Assembly (NCBI RefSeq): GCF_900112475.1
Contig: NZ_FOLW01000013.1
Coordinates: 1-64,000 of the forward strand
DNA: 64,000 nucleotides
Direction: 5' to 3'
DNA from: Pragia fontium DSM 5563 = ATCC 49100
GTDB lineage: Bacteria > Pseudomonadota > Gammaproteobacteria > Enterobacterales > Enterobacteriaceae
Position numbers and translations under genes: made by a program. Within the stretch, counting starts at the first letter, position 1. Each line of letters opens with the position of its first letter. Under the pieces are notes generated by a model. The model made no database searches, was not told where the DNA came from, and saw only the letters and a program-made list of their open reading frames with translations. Of the stretch, positions 1 through 9,316 are shown piece after piece.

Positions 1-196
1 GTGAAGACAAGGGCTTACGTGAACGTTCAGCTAATCCCGGGAGACCTTGTTGCTGGTAACGAGAGAGCCATTTATAAGCCGTCTTCCGACTAATAGAGAA
101 TCGCCGTGCCAACTCAGAGATATTCGCCCCGGGTAAAGTGGCCAGAGTAACAAACTCTTCTTTTAAAGACATGATGGTAACCTCATTCCACGGCAT
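1..196 (-). CDS. IS481-family transposase, N-terminal part (cut by window edge)
   Basis: Reading leftward from the ATG at 196, 65 codons stay open to the window edge and begin MPWNEVTIMSLKEEF. The following residues form a helix-turn-helix (ISELARRFSISRKTAYKW) and then QQQGLPGLAERSRKP, the typical N-terminus of IS481-family DDE transposases, which bind the element ends through this domain. The catalytic rve domain would lie outside the window. A second Met at codon 9 is an alternative start. Repeated end-like sequences lie just upstream (280-316). Whether the element is intact cannot be judged here. Confidence 0.8.
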   Translation of the reverse strand, partial: MPWNEVTIMSLKEEFVTLATLPGANISELARRFSISRKTAYKWLSRYQQQGLPGLAERSRKPLSS

Positions 197-279
197 ATAA
201 CTCTCCTTAGTATGGAATAGTGATATGCCGATAATGGAACAACAAAACGTAAAAGCACCAGCGATTACGTTCTAAAAAG

Positions 280-316
280 TGTTACCTATGTCCCTGAACA
301 CCTGTTACCTATGTCC
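280..316. repeat. Tandem IS-end repeats (14-mer, twice)
   Basis: The 14-mer TGTTACCTATGTCC occurs at 280-293 and again at 303-316, 23 bases apart, upstream of the IS481-type transposase. Repeated terminal or subterminal transposase-binding sites of this kind are expected at the outer end of the element, so its right end is probably near 316-318. The target duplication cannot be checked because the other end is outside the window. Confidence 0.6.
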
Positions 317-609
317 CCAGTCCATACAGCGTTCGCTCTAACGCCCTTTGCTCGGCCACGTGCACCAACGTTAATTTATTCTCTGTACTGATAGTGGACG
401 AAACTTTCGCCGTTATTCAGCTTAACCAACATCAACCTCATTACCCACTTTTTATTCGTCACTTACCTACTTTCTTCCTTTCTGATCTAAACCGTTTACT
501 GACACTGACATAACGAATCTGAACACCTTGCTCGCCCGGCAAAACACCCAAAGTTGATCATTCTACATACCGTCCTAAACTTATTACATTGCACACTACA
601 TAAGTGAGA
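317..609. other. Intergenic region with a fragment of a dispersed repeat
   Basis: No gene is supported here. Bases 329-355 (gcgttcgctctaacgccc, continuing ttgctcg) closely match one arm of the large inverted-repeat element at 36533-36826. This is therefore a second, partial copy of that repeat, lying directly beside the IS end. The rest is presumably the promoter region of the next gene; no convincing -35/-10 pair was picked. Confidence 0.4.
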
Positions 610-1101
610 ATGTCAGAAATGAGCCGAAAACTAACAGCCTTTGTGTTGACTGCACTAATCCCATTTGCATTAGCATCAATGCCTGCCATCGCAGATCCTC
701 ATGGAAACGGCAATGGGAATGGGAATGGGAAAGCTCATCAGCAAAACCATGGCCAAAAACAACATGGCAAAAGTCAGCATAAAGAGAACAACAAAGCCAA
801 AGGAAACGCTCACACTAATAAAGGGCCAGGCAATACCGCAGCGACCTTTGATCAAGCCAGAGAATTGGCGGTACGTTACGGTTTTACCGGGTATTCATCG
901 CTTCCTCCCGGTATCGCTAAAAATTTAGCAAGAGGTAAGCCCTTACCTCCTGGCATTGCTAAAAAAATGGTGCCAACCAATATGCTAAACGAATTACCTC
1001 ATTATCCTGGCTATGAATGGTATGTCGTGGGTGACGATTTGGTGCTTGTGGCCGTCACTACGCTTATTGTTAATACCATTCTTCAAGGGGTCTTTAACTA
1101 A
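610..1101 (+). CDS. CigR-family envelope protein
   Basis: About 160-residue exported protein. A signal peptide (MSRKLTAFVLTALIPFALA, then SMPAIA) is followed by a Gly/Asn/His/Lys-rich low-complexity stretch that starts with GN dipeptides encoded by near-perfect hexanucleotide repeats (about 708-731). The C-terminal half carries LPPGIAKNLARGKPLPPGIAKK and a final hydrophobic segment (about 20 residues), the layout of the CigR family. Salmonella CigR is described as an anti-virulence regulator in the inner membrane; function here is unknown. Candidate starts are GTG 604, ATG 610 and ATG 619; none has a strong Shine-Dalgarno, and 619 gives the cleanest signal peptide. Stands alone, convergent with dsdA. 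Confidence 0.7.
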   Translation: MSEMSRKLTAFVLTALIPFALASMPAIADPHGNGNGNGNGKAHQQNHGQKQHGKSQHKENNKAKGNAHTNKGPGNTAATFDQARELAVRYGFTGYSSLPPGIAKNLARGKPLPPGIAKKMVPTNMLNELPHYPGYEWYVVGDDLVLVAVTTLIVNTILQGVFN

Positions 1102-1166
1102 CGTCAGATATAAAATATCTAATCATAAAAATTTCCGCCGATCCTTTTTATGATTTATATAACGAT

Positions 1167-1199
1167 AAAGGGCAGCGCCATAACATGGCACTGCCCTTT
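1167..1199. terminator. Bidirectional terminator between the CigR-like gene and dsdA
   Basis: A 15-bp stem (AAAGGGCAGcGCCAT / ATGGCaCTGCCCTTT, one mismatch) with a 3-base loop. A-rich sequence precedes it and T-rich sequence follows it. It sits between two convergent genes. Confidence 0.75.
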
Positions 1200-1218
1200 C
1201 TACTATCCAGACTAATGC

Positions 1219-2550
1219 TTAAATCTTAGCGGTCGCCAAATATTTAGCCATCTCTTCGGCTGGCACCATGCCACCACCGGTCGCCCAAACCAAATGGGTC
1301 GCATTTTTCATTTTTTCTGCCGTCAGTTGCTTATCTGCCAAATACTCGGCATCTTGCTCCACCCTTGACGGCCCAGCCATACCGGCCAGCGCAGAAGGTT
1401 CCAACTGAATAGCTTCATCACGGTTCAGCAACCCTAGCAGATCGTACATTTCTTGATCGCTGATGGTGTAGTAACCATCCAACAGACGTTCCATCGCCCG
1501 ACCAACAAAACCAGATGCCCGACCAACCGCCAGTCCATCCGCAGCCGTGACGTTATCAATACCGAGATCCTGTACCGCGATATTATCGTGCAGGCCGGTA
1601 TGTACGCCTAGCAGCATACATGGCGAGTGGGTTGGTTCAGCAAAAAGGCAATGAACGTGATCGCCAAATGCCAGCTTCAGACCAAATGCCACACCCCCTG
1701 GGCCTCCACCAACGCCGCAAGGTAAATAGACAAACAGAGGATGTTGTTCATCCACCACAATATTCATTTGCTCAAACTGCTTCTTCAATCGACTACCGGC
1801 GACGGAATAACCGAGGAACAGTGTCTGAGAGTTTTCATCATCGATAAAGAAGCAGTTCGGATCTGACTCCGCTTCTTTACGACCTTGCGCTACGGCGACG
1901 CCATAATCTTGTTCATATTCCACGACATTCACGCCGTGGGAACGCAGCTTCTGCTTTTTCCACTCTCGGGCATCGGCAGACATATGCACACTCACGCTAA
2001 AGCCTAATTTAGCGCTCATAATACCGATAGACATGCCCAGATTACCGGTTGAACCTACCGCAATACTGTACTGGCTAAAAAACTGTCTGAACTCATCAGA
2101 AAAGAGTTTGCTGTAATCATCACTCTCTTGCAGTAAACCCGCCTCCAGCGCCAGCTTTTCCGCGTGGGTTAACACTTCATAAATTCCGCCCCGGGCTTTA
2201 ATCGAACCGGAGATAGGCAGATGGCTGTCTTTTTTCAGCAGAATTTTACCGGCGATATCGACGCCATAACGTTGCTCCAGCGTTGTTTGCATTGCCGGAA
2301 TAGCTACCACGTCAGACTCAATAATACCGTTGGTTGCCTGAGTTTCCGGGAATGCCTGACACAGGTAAGGAGCAAACCGTTCTAAACGCTGTTCAGCATC
2401 CTTAACGTTATCATGGTTCAAACCGACATAGGGAAGTCCCTCTTTTAACGTCGTGGCTTTAGGGTTAAACCAGGTCACTTCCTCTAAATCAATCAGCTTT
2501 TTAACCAGTGGAAAATCGGTCATTAGTGTCTGAATTTCTGTGTTTTTCAT
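1219..2550 (-). CDS. dsdA: D-serine dehydratase (D-serine ammonia-lyase)
   Basis: Cytoplasmic PLP enzyme that converts D-serine to pyruvate and ammonia. The 443-residue length matches E. coli DsdA. The PLP lysine is K118 in SGSIKARGG, at the same position as in E. coli. A glycine-rich phosphate-binding loop ([14 protein letters not shown]) lies near residue 278, and the C-terminal GGGMVP motif is present. The start is supported by AAGAGA upstream. It lies 81 bases downstream of dsdX on the same strand, so the two are probably co-transcribed under the divergent dsdC activator. This gives D-serine detoxification and use as carbon and nitrogen source. Confidence 0.95.
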   Translation of the reverse strand: MKNTEIQTLMTDFPLVKKLIDLEEVTWFNPKATTLKEGLPYVGLNHDNVKDAEQRLERFAPYLCQAFPETQATNGIIESDVVAIPAMQTTLEQRYGVDIAGKILLKKDSHLPISGSIKARGGIYEVLTHAEKLALEAGLLQESDDYSKLFSDEFRQFFSQYSIAVGSTGNLGMSIGIMSAKLGFSVSVHMSADAREWKKQKLRSHGVNVVEYEQDYGVAVAQGRKEAESDPNCFFIDDENSQTLFLGYSVAGSRLKKQFEQMNIVVDEQHPLFVYLPCGVGGGPGGVAFGLKLAFGDHVHCLFAEPTHSPCMLLGVHTGLHDNIAVQDLGIDNVTAADGLAVGRASGFVGRAMERLLDGYYTISDQEMYDLLGLLNRDEAIQLEPSALAGMAGPSRVEQDAEYLADKQLTAEKMKNATHLVWATGGGMVPAEEMAKYLATAKI

Positions 2551-2574
2551 AATATGTCTCTTTTCGGTTAAACC

Positions 2575-2593
2575 ACGCCGTTAAACCCGGCGT
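2575..2593 (-). promoter_or_regulatory. Intercistronic stem-loop between dsdX and dsdA
   Basis: ACGCCG (2575-2580) pairs with CGGCGT (2588-2593), with flanking AAAC/GTTT extending the stem. There is no T-tract in the dsdA direction, so it is more likely an RNA-stabilising or processing hairpin than a terminator. Role is inferred. Confidence 0.3.
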
Positions 2594-2631
2594 TTAAAAA
2601 CATAGCGAAGCAATACGGCTAAACCATTCCG

Positions 2632-3969
2632 CTAAACAATGTAAGAAAGAAGGAAAGTACCCGCCAATGCGATAAGCGAGGCGATAAACGTTGCCGTGGT
2701 GTAATACTTAAACGTCTCGCTTAACGTTGCACCACAATATTGTTTCACCAGCCAGAACAGGGAGTCCGTGACAATGGTGCAGCCAATCGCGCCTGAACCA
2801 ATGGCTAAGGTAATAATCTCAGGGCTGATCTCCGGATACATAGGGAGTAAAGGTGAAACGATGGCGGTAGCGCCCATCATCGCTACGGTGGCCGATCCCA
2901 CTGCCGCATGAAGAATAATGGCAACTAACCAAGCCAGTAGAATCGGATGCATATCCAGGTTGGACAAAATAATAGCCAACCCATCACTTAAACCGCTGCC
3001 TTTTAAAATCCCGTTAAATGCGCCGCCCGCACCGATAATCAGCAAAATGTTAGCAATAGAACCAAAGCACTCTTCTGTTTTCACCAGTAAGGTACTCATG
3101 CCCATATTACGCTTAATGCCCAGTACGTAATAAGCCACAAAGGCCGCAATAAGCATGGCGGTAATCGGATTACCAATAAACTCCAGCACGGTATACAGCG
3201 CCGTACCCTTCGTCATATTGAGTTCCGCCGCCGTTTTAACCAGCATCAAAACGATAGGCAATAAAACGGTAAACAGCGTGGCGCCCAGAGACGGTAGATC
3301 TTCCTCTTTGCGCACTTCAATATCGGAAAATTCTGCCGGTACCGCTTTAAACGGCAGACGATTACCCAGCAGTTTAAGGAATAGTGGCCCACCAATCAGG
3401 GAAGCAAACAAACCGACAATCAGACCGTAAACAATCACCGAACCAATATCGGCACCCAGTTTATTGGTGACGTACAACGCAGCCGGATGTGGAGGCACAA
3501 TGCAGTGAACCGCCATTAATGCGGTACACAAAGGAATCGCCAACTTTAATAGCGAGGTATTGGTTTTTTTGGCGATGGAGAAAGCCAGTGGAATCAATAA
3601 GACCACACCAACTTCAACAAACAAGGTAATCCCGCACACTAGCCCAACCAGTACCATAATGACGTCAGGGGAGAGCCAGCGACACTTTTGCAAAGTGATG
3701 CCAATACGCTCAGCGGCTCCGGATATCTCCATCATCTTACCCAGAATGGTGCCTAAACCAATCACCGCCGCCAGAAAACCAAGGGTACCGCCAATGCCGC
3801 CTTCAATGGCATTTACCATATCCAACGGGTTCATGCCCATCAGAGCACCAACGTAGAAACTCGCCAGTAACAGTGCCAAAAACGGATGAATCTTCATTTT
3901 CACAATAGTGAAAACAATCAATATAATACTTGTTAATAACGTACCAATTATCCAGAGTTGTGAGTCCAT
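2632..3969 (-). CDS. dsdX: D-serine transporter (GntP family)
   Basis: Inner-membrane permease of the gluconate:H+ symporter family, 445 residues with many hydrophobic segments, as in E. coli DsdX. The start was placed at 3969 (MDSQLWIIGTLL) because AAGAGG lies 7 bases upstream and the length then equals DsdX. The open frame upstream to 4092 would add a 41-residue polar extension with no ribosome site. Typical stretches include HPFLALLLASFYVGALMGM and VPPHPAALYVTNKLGADIG. It imports D-serine for DsdA, the next gene in the same direction. Specificity is inferred from the dsd context; other GntP proteins carry gluconate-type acids. Confidence 0.9.
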   Translation of the reverse strand: MDSQLWIIGTLLTSIILIVFTIVKMKIHPFLALLLASFYVGALMGMNPLDMVNAIEGGIGGTLGFLAAVIGLGTILGKMMEISGAAERIGITLQKCRWLSPDVIMVLVGLVCGITLFVEVGVVLLIPLAFSIAKKTNTSLLKLAIPLCTALMAVHCIVPPHPAALYVTNKLGADIGSVIVYGLIVGLFASLIGGPLFLKLLGNRLPFKAVPAEFSDIEVRKEEDLPSLGATLFTVLLPIVLMLVKTAAELNMTKGTALYTVLEFIGNPITAMLIAAFVAYYVLGIKRNMGMSTLLVKTEECFGSIANILLIIGAGGAFNGILKGSGLSDGLAIILSNLDMHPILLAWLVAIILHAAVGSATVAMMGATAIVSPLLPMYPEISPEIITLAIGSGAIGCTIVTDSLFWLVKQYCGATLSETFKYYTTATFIASLIALAGTFLLSYIV

Positions 3970-4077
3970 ATCCGACCTCTTTTTATAAGCGTAAACCCTG
4001 CGACTATTGAATAAGAAAGGGTGATGCCTGACAAACGATAAAAACACGCCTTGGCATGAGCTAGATTGAATCAAAAT

Positions 4078-4123
4078 GGTGATATGCGTCAAAAAATCAC
4101 CTTATACTGCAATTTGAATCACA
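4078..4123. promoter_or_regulatory. dsdX-dsdC divergent control region with candidate operator and CRP-like site
   Basis: GGTGAT (4078-4083) and ATCACC (4096-4101) form an inverted repeat with a 12-base spacer, a plausible LysR-type (DsdC) operator. TGCAA-N6-TCACA at 4108-4123 matches the CRP consensus at 8 of 10 core positions. E. coli dsdXA needs both DsdC and CRP. The assignment here is inference. Confidence 0.35.
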
Positions 4124-4197
4124 TTAATTCATGCTAAAGGCCTATCGTCCTGCTTATGCAGATATACTAGGCAAACGCACATTATTGAGTGGGACCT

Positions 4198-5142
4198 ATG
4201 TATACTGAAAACCACTATATCGTTGGCAATCGACGGCTAAACGGTTATCAACTCTCAAAACTTCACACTTTTGAGGCAGCCGCTCGCCATTGCTCTTTTG
4301 CACTCGCCGCCGATGAACTTTCTCTCAGCCCCAGTGCGGTCAGTCACCGGATTAACCATCTGGAAGAAGAACTAGGGTTTAAACTATTCCAGCGTTTTCA
4401 TCGCAAAATTGAATTAACCGATGAAGGACAGCGGGTTTACTGGGCGTTAAAATCGTCCCTTGAGTATCTGAATCAGGAAATTCTGGAAATCAAGAATCAG
4501 GAACTTTCCGGTAGCCTGACCGTTTATTCCCGCCCTTCGATAGCCCAATGCTGGCTGGTTCCCAAACTGGCAGACTTCATCCGGCAATATCCCTCGATCA
4601 ATCTGAACATTCTGACCGGTAACGAGAACGTTAATTTTCGCGGCTACGGTATCGATCTGGCAATCTACTTTGATGATAAGACCTCCAACAAACTGGCCTG
4701 TCAGCATTTGATGGATGAGTCGATGGTGCCGGTATGCAGCCCGGAATATGCCGAAAAATATCAGCTAATGGGGAATATTACCCACCTGAAACAGTGCACA
4801 CTGCTGCACGACCGACAGGCCTGGAGTAATGATTCAGACACCGATGAGTGGAGTTCATGGGCCAAGCATTTCGATATCTCTCTGGATGCCGGCCAACACA
4901 ATATGGGATTCGATCGCTCTGATTTAGCCATCATTGCCGCCATCAACCATGCTGGGGTAGCCATGGGGCGTAAAAAGCTGGTCAATAAGCGGTTAAACAA
5001 TAATGAACTGGTGATGCCGTTTCCTGAAATGGAAGTGCAGTGCGCGCAACGCTATTATATTTCAACCCTACCGGAACGGCAGGATCCGAAAATTAATGCC
5101 TTTATTCAATGGCTGGAGTCCATGGCGGAAAAGCAGGAGTAA
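4198..5142 (+). CDS. dsdC: LysR-type activator of D-serine catabolism
   Basis: 314-residue LysR-type regulator. The N-terminal winged helix-turn-helix (HTFEAAARHCSFALAADELSLSPSAVSHRI) is followed by a helical linker and a periplasmic-binding-protein-like effector domain. Long stretches agree with E. coli DsdC, including SRPSIAQCWLVPKL, HDRQAWSNDS and DEW. It lies divergent from dsdX, the standard arrangement, and is expected to activate dsdXA in response to D-serine. ATG 4198 is preferred; an in-frame GTG at 4189 would add three residues. No clear terminator follows. Confidence 0.92.
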   Translation: MYTENHYIVGNRRLNGYQLSKLHTFEAAARHCSFALAADELSLSPSAVSHRINHLEEELGFKLFQRFHRKIELTDEGQRVYWALKSSLEYLNQEILEIKNQELSGSLTVYSRPSIAQCWLVPKLADFIRQYPSINLNILTGNENVNFRGYGIDLAIYFDDKTSNKLACQHLMDESMVPVCSPEYAEKYQLMGNITHLKQCTLLHDRQAWSNDSDTDEWSSWAKHFDISLDAGQHNMGFDRSDLAIIAAINHAGVAMGRKKLVNKRLNNNELVMPFPEMEVQCAQRYYISTLPERQDPKINAFIQWLESMAEKQE

Positions 5143-5187
5143 TTAAACAGCTGCGCTTAATGACTCCTGACATCCCAACGCTCACGG

Positions 5188-6747
5188 TTAAGGCGCTTTA
5201 TTTTCCATGATCTCAAACGTTTTCAATTCTGGCGTACTCTTTGGCGCAACTCGAACCGGATGATGAAGTTCATAACCTGATACTAGGCTGATTAACTCAG
5301 GCTCAGAAAACTCTCTTCCCAAAAACTCCAATGCCACAGGCTGAGGATTGTCGCCTGCTGTCATACCGGCGATAAATGAAACGGCAGGCAAGCCAGAAAA
5401 TGAACTCAGACTGACATTTTTACGTCCTTCGGTGTTTTGACCAATGGGAACATTCAGTTCAGTAATCGTTGGATAAAGCACCGCATCATAACGAACGTTG
5501 CCATTCATTACTCGGTTCAACTGTGCTCGAATAAACCCCTGTCGCCCCTGAATATTTTTTCTATATACCGGATCGTCATACCGTTTATTCCCCAGCTTAT
5601 TGTACAGCGTCAACCATTCTTCCGTTGTTGGAGCATAGCCTTTACTGGAAAATATCTGCTCGTAGCTTCTTATATGAGCATCCTTATCAGAAGGCCATTC
5701 CGTTAAATAATGGTTTAATCCTTCTTTTATTTCATAGCCAGCCAGACTTTTAAACCCCGAGAGAATTTCCTCCTGCTCAGGTAACACCACAATATCAATG
5801 GTTGCACCGGCGCTACGCATCGCTTTCAGGGCATTATCAATAACATCATGATACGGCTGATTGGTATCGATTTTCTCAGGGAACATTCCAGCAATTAAAG
5901 CAATTCTCGCGCCTTTCAGACCATCTCGAGCCAGCGCATCCCTAATTTGCTGCTTACGCTCAGGCGTGGACCACGCCTCGGTAAATTGCAGAATACGCGC
6001 ACAGTCAGCGACTTTTCTGCACATGGGTCCAACGGTATCTTGAGTGATGGAAAGCGGGGCTACGCCACGTAAATCGGCCAATGCACGGCTGGGGCGGATG
6101 CCGGTCAGCCCAGCCACCGCAGCAGGGATTCGAATAGAACCACCGGTGTCGGTGCCCAATCCGACCATCGCCAAGCTGGCAGATACCGCTGAGCCAGTGC
6201 CACCAGAAGAACCACCGGGGCCGTTGGTCAGAATATAGGGATTTCGCGTCTGTCCCCCCGCAGAAGAGAGGCCTAACATCGCAATAGCAAACTCATCCAG
6301 ATTGGCTTTAGCCAGAATAATCGCCCCTTCGTTGATCAAGTTATCAACTACTACGGCATTCGTTGGCGGGCGACTCTCTTTTAACGCTGAAGAGCCCAGC
6401 GAAGTCGGCATATCTTTGGTATTGATATTGTCCTTTACCACCACAGGAACACAGAATAATGCTTGATGCTTATCCTGCTGTTTATCCCGCTCTCTGGCCA
6501 GAGAAAGCGCCTTCGGATTAACCGTAATGATGCTATTAATATCAGGGCCGGTTTTATCAAAGGCATCGATACGTTTGAGATACCCTTTCACCACGTCTTC
6601 ACAGGTTATTTCTTGTTGATTCAGAGCCTGATGTAAATCTTCAATAGTTGCTTCAGACCAGGTAAATGCCGCCACACCGGTTGAAAAACAACCCATAGCC
6701 AAGGCGCCAATTATCGTTAACGAGGGCTTATCCATAATCTTATCCAT
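5188..6747 (-). CDS. Exported amidase (amidase signature family)
   Basis: About 519-residue amidase signature enzyme with an N-terminal signal peptide (MDKPSLTIIGALAMGCFSTG, then VAA), so probably periplasmic. The Ser-cisSer-Lys catalytic set is visible: Lys in VPVVVKDNIN, the Gly/Ser loop NGPGGSSGGTGSAV, and the nucleophile region GTDTGGSIRIPAA. Such enzymes hydrolyse linear amides; the substrate is unknown. Last gene of a leftward operon after an M20 amidohydrolase and a Dcu-type carrier, which suggests breakdown of an amide-bonded amino acid. Start uncertain: TTG 6759, ATG 6747 and ATG 6735 are in frame; 6735 gives the cleanest signal peptide. Confidence 0.85.
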   Translation of the reverse strand: MDKIMDKPSLTIIGALAMGCFSTGVAAFTWSEATIEDLHQALNQQEITCEDVVKGYLKRIDAFDKTGPDINSIITVNPKALSLARERDKQQDKHQALFCVPVVVKDNINTKDMPTSLGSSALKESRPPTNAVVVDNLINEGAIILAKANLDEFAIAMLGLSSAGGQTRNPYILTNGPGGSSGGTGSAVSASLAMVGLGTDTGGSIRIPAAVAGLTGIRPSRALADLRGVAPLSITQDTVGPMCRKVADCARILQFTEAWSTPERKQQIRDALARDGLKGARIALIAGMFPEKIDTNQPYHDVIDNALKAMRSAGATIDIVVLPEQEEILSGFKSLAGYEIKEGLNHYLTEWPSDKDAHIRSYEQIFSSKGYAPTTEEWLTLYNKLGNKRYDDPVYRKNIQGRQGFIRAQLNRVMNGNVRYDAVLYPTITELNVPIGQNTEGRKNVSLSSFSGLPAVSFIAGMTAGDNPQPVALEFLGREFSEPELISLVSGYELHHPVRVAPKSTPELKTFEIMENKAP

Positions 6748-6806
6748 TCCTATACTCAATCAAAAGATGAGGACTGCCAGTCAGTAAAAACACCGACTGG
6801 CCGATA

Positions 6807-8150
6807 TCACAGCACCAACTTCCACATCGCCATGCCCACCGTAATGGAAACCAGCAGCGAGAATACGCCCGGTAACCAAAATCGGTATTTCTGCGTGGAG
6901 CCTGTCGGATCAATTTCCTCGGCAAACAGCAGCGTCGGCTGAGCAGGAATAAAATAATTGACGTTGACTGCCTGAATCATGGCGGCCATAAAACCAGGAG
7001 GAACCCCCAAGCCAAGCGCCAATGGATAAATAATGGATATGATGGCGGTCTGAGACATCACAAAGGTCGCCACCACGCCACAAATAATCACGATAAACCA
7101 AGGCGCAACGGCAATCAGACTACCAACACTCTCTTGTAGCACCAGCGCATTATCCGGAGACTGGAAAATCGTTGCCCCCAGCCAGCCGGGCCCAAGCACG
7201 GCAATGGCGGCGCTGACGGCGGCAGTAAAGATTTGCGTTTTATAGATAACCGCCGGGGACTTTTTAGTGATAAAAATAATGGCTGCGGCAGCCAAGAACA
7301 TGAAAATCTGCACGGTTGATGTTGCTGGCATAAAGACTTCTTTGCCATTCACCACATCCGGCGTAGTGAGCTTATGTAGCAGCGACTCATTGGTACCCAA
7401 CAGCAAGATCAATGCCACGCTGGCCAGAAAAGCCAGTACCGACAACTTTTGCTGGCGGGTAAACACCGGCACCTCAGAATCAGCAAATTTATCATGCAGC
7501 ATATCATCATCAATCTTTCCTTCCGCCAGACGTTGCTGATATACCGGATCCTTATCAAGTGGCTTACCGCGAAAAGACATAAAAATGCTTAAGGCCAGCG
7601 TTGAAATCAGCGCCGCCGGTAGAACAATCATCAGATACTGACCAAATGTATAGCCGCCGTAACCGTTCAAAAAGCCAAATGCCACAATGGCCGATGAAGC
7701 GGCAGGAGAACAAACCAACGCCATATTGGCTGTAGTAACACAGGCCACCAGCGGACGTTCAGGACGAATTCCTGCACGTAAGGCGGTACGCGCAATAATT
7801 GGCTCTAAAGACAGCGTGATATTGGCCGTTCCGATACCAAACACGAAACCAAAAATAATCAGCGGTGAAACAAACGTAATGGCCGACGGTTTCTTCTCGA
7901 TCAGCTTACCTGCATAGTGCACCAAATAATCCAGACCGCCACTGGCCTCCAATAACCCCCCCGCAATACCAATGGCTAAAATAATCATGACCGGCACAAC
8001 CGGTGCTTTACCTATTGGCACCTGAAACACAAAAATCATGATAAACAGGCCCAATATGGATAATATTCCTACCCCAAGGGCCCCACCGATCCGCAGGCCA
8101 TAAATCACCAATACGGCCATCACCAGGACTTCCAGTATTAACATCAGCAT
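6807..8150 (-). CDS. Anaerobic C4-dicarboxylate transporter, Dcu family
   Basis: 447-residue polytopic inner-membrane protein with DcuA/DcuB-type features: GVGILSILGLFIMIFVFQVP near the N-terminus, GGLLEASGGLDYLV, and VSPLIIFGFVFGIGTANITLSLEP followed by IIARTAL. These carriers take up or exchange fumarate, malate, succinate and aspartate. The start lies 2 bases after the M20 hydrolase stop, so the two are translationally linked; the amidase follows after 59 bases. Context suggests it carries the amino-dicarboxylate released or handled by the two hydrolases rather than serving fumarate respiration. No fumarate reductase or aspartase gene lies nearby. Confidence 0.85.
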   Translation of the reverse strand: MLMLILEVLVMAVLVIYGLRIGGALGVGILSILGLFIMIFVFQVPIGKAPVVPVMIILAIGIAGGLLEASGGLDYLVHYAGKLIEKKPSAITFVSPLIIFGFVFGIGTANITLSLEPIIARTALRAGIRPERPLVACVTTANMALVCSPAASSAIVAFGFLNGYGGYTFGQYLMIVLPAALISTLALSIFMSFRGKPLDKDPVYQQRLAEGKIDDDMLHDKFADSEVPVFTRQQKLSVLAFLASVALILLLGTNESLLHKLTTPDVVNGKEVFMPATSTVQIFMFLAAAAIIFITKKSPAVIYKTQIFTAAVSAAIAVLGPGWLGATIFQSPDNALVLQESVGSLIAVAPWFIVIICGVVATFVMSQTAIISIIYPLALGLGVPPGFMAAMIQAVNVNYFIPAQPTLLFAEEIDPTGSTQKYRFWLPGVFSLLVSITVGMAMWKLVL

Positions 8151-8152
8151 AT

Positions 8153-9316
8153 CTATTTATCCTCAAGATAGCGTTCCGTCAGGGCTGTCCAATAGGCACC
8201 GCCACGTAAAATCAGATCATCATTAAAGTCATAGTCCGGTTGATGGCAGTTTGGCGTTTTGCCGTTATTCAGCATGGCGTAGGCGCCCGGACACGCTTCC
8301 AGCATGTAAGCGAAATCCTCACTGTTCATATATGGTTGGAAAGAAGCTGGGCAGTCTTCTTCAGAAAAAACGCTGATGGCTGCTTCGCGCGCCAGATTGG
8401 CAGCAAATGCATCATTGATCACGGCAGGGGCAACGGCGTGATGCTCCACTTCAGCTTCCGCCCCAAAGGCGCGACACACGTCGGTGGCTATCCGTTGAAT
8501 ATTTTGCAGAATCATCGTTCTGACAACGTTATCCATAGAGCGAACGCTCAGCAAAAGCCGGGCAGTTTCAGGAATAATGTTATAGGAGCCTTCACGACCG
8601 GCAAGGAACGATGCCACGGTGACCACCGCCCGCTCTTTGGGTGCCGTATTGCGCGATACAATACTCTGGAGTGCCTGAACAACTGCTGAGCCGACTAACA
8701 CCGGATCCACCGTGTTCTGGGGTTCTGCGCCATGGCCACCACAGCCTTTAATTGTGATGGTAATACGATCGGAAGAAGACAGGACCGCACCCGGCTGTAC
8801 GTAAAACAGCTTATTATTTTCTGCATTCGGCATACTGTGCAACGCAAAAACATAATCACAGGGAAAACGCTCAAACAGACGATCCTTAATCATGGCGACG
8901 CTACCCCCTTGTCCTTCTTCAGCCGGCTGAAAAATAACATTGAGCGTCCCATTAAAGTTTTTACGCTTGGCCAATAGGCGAGCACCAGCCAATAGCATGG
9001 TGGTGTTACCGTCATGTCCACAAGAATGGCTGCTTCCTGGGATCGTACTGGCATAAGACAGCCCCGTTACCTCCTGCATAGGAAGCGCATCCATATCAGC
9101 GCGCAGACCAATGGTTTTAGTGCCTGACCCACATTTAAGTTGACCGACAACCCCGGTCTTACCGATACCGCGATGAACGTCATAGCCCCATTCGGTTAAA
9201 TAGCGGGCAACAATATCGCTGGTGCGAACGGTATCAAAACCGATTTCCGGATGAGCATGTAGATCGTGGCGAATTTTTTTTAAATCGTCGAACCAATCGT
9301 CTAATTCCTGATACAT
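8153..9316 (-). CDS. M20-family amidohydrolase (hippurate hydrolase/AbgA-like), copy 1
   Basis: 387-residue metal-dependent amidohydrolase of peptidase family M20D, expected to cleave N-acyl amino acids or aminoacyl conjugates in the cytoplasm. Metal-site motifs are visible: RHDLHAHPEIGF, ADMDALPMQE, SHSCGHDGNTTML, PAEEGQGG and MNSEDFAYMLE. The start at 9316 is chosen for AAGGAAAAT upstream; an open extension to 9364 lacks a ribosome site. First gene of a leftward operon with a Dcu carrier and an exported amidase, facing an AbgR-like regulator. A second copy of the same length class lies at 29202-30368, beside a different transporter. Confidence 0.88.
   Translation of the reverse strand: MYQELDDWFDDLKKIRHDLHAHPEIGFDTVRTSDIVARYLTEWGYDVHRGIGKTGVVGQLKCGSGTKTIGLRADMDALPMQEVTGLSYASTIPGSSHSCGHDGNTTMLLAGARLLAKRKNFNGTLNVIFQPAEEGQGGSVAMIKDRLFERFPCDYVFALHSMPNAENNKLFYVQPGAVLSSSDRITITIKGCGGHGAEPQNTVDPVLVGSAVVQALQSIVSRNTAPKERAVVTVASFLAGREGSYNIIPETARLLLSVRSMDNVVRTMILQNIQRIATDVCRAFGAEAEVEHHAVAPAVINDAFAANLAREAAISVFSEEDCPASFQPYMNSEDFAYMLEACPGAYAMLNNGKTPNCHQPDYDFNDDLILRGGAYWTALTERYLEDK

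Noticed and set aside
8240-8689. 149-codon rightward open frame
   Set aside because: Antisense to the M20 hydrolase gene whose motifs are intact; no ribosome site and no recognisable features.
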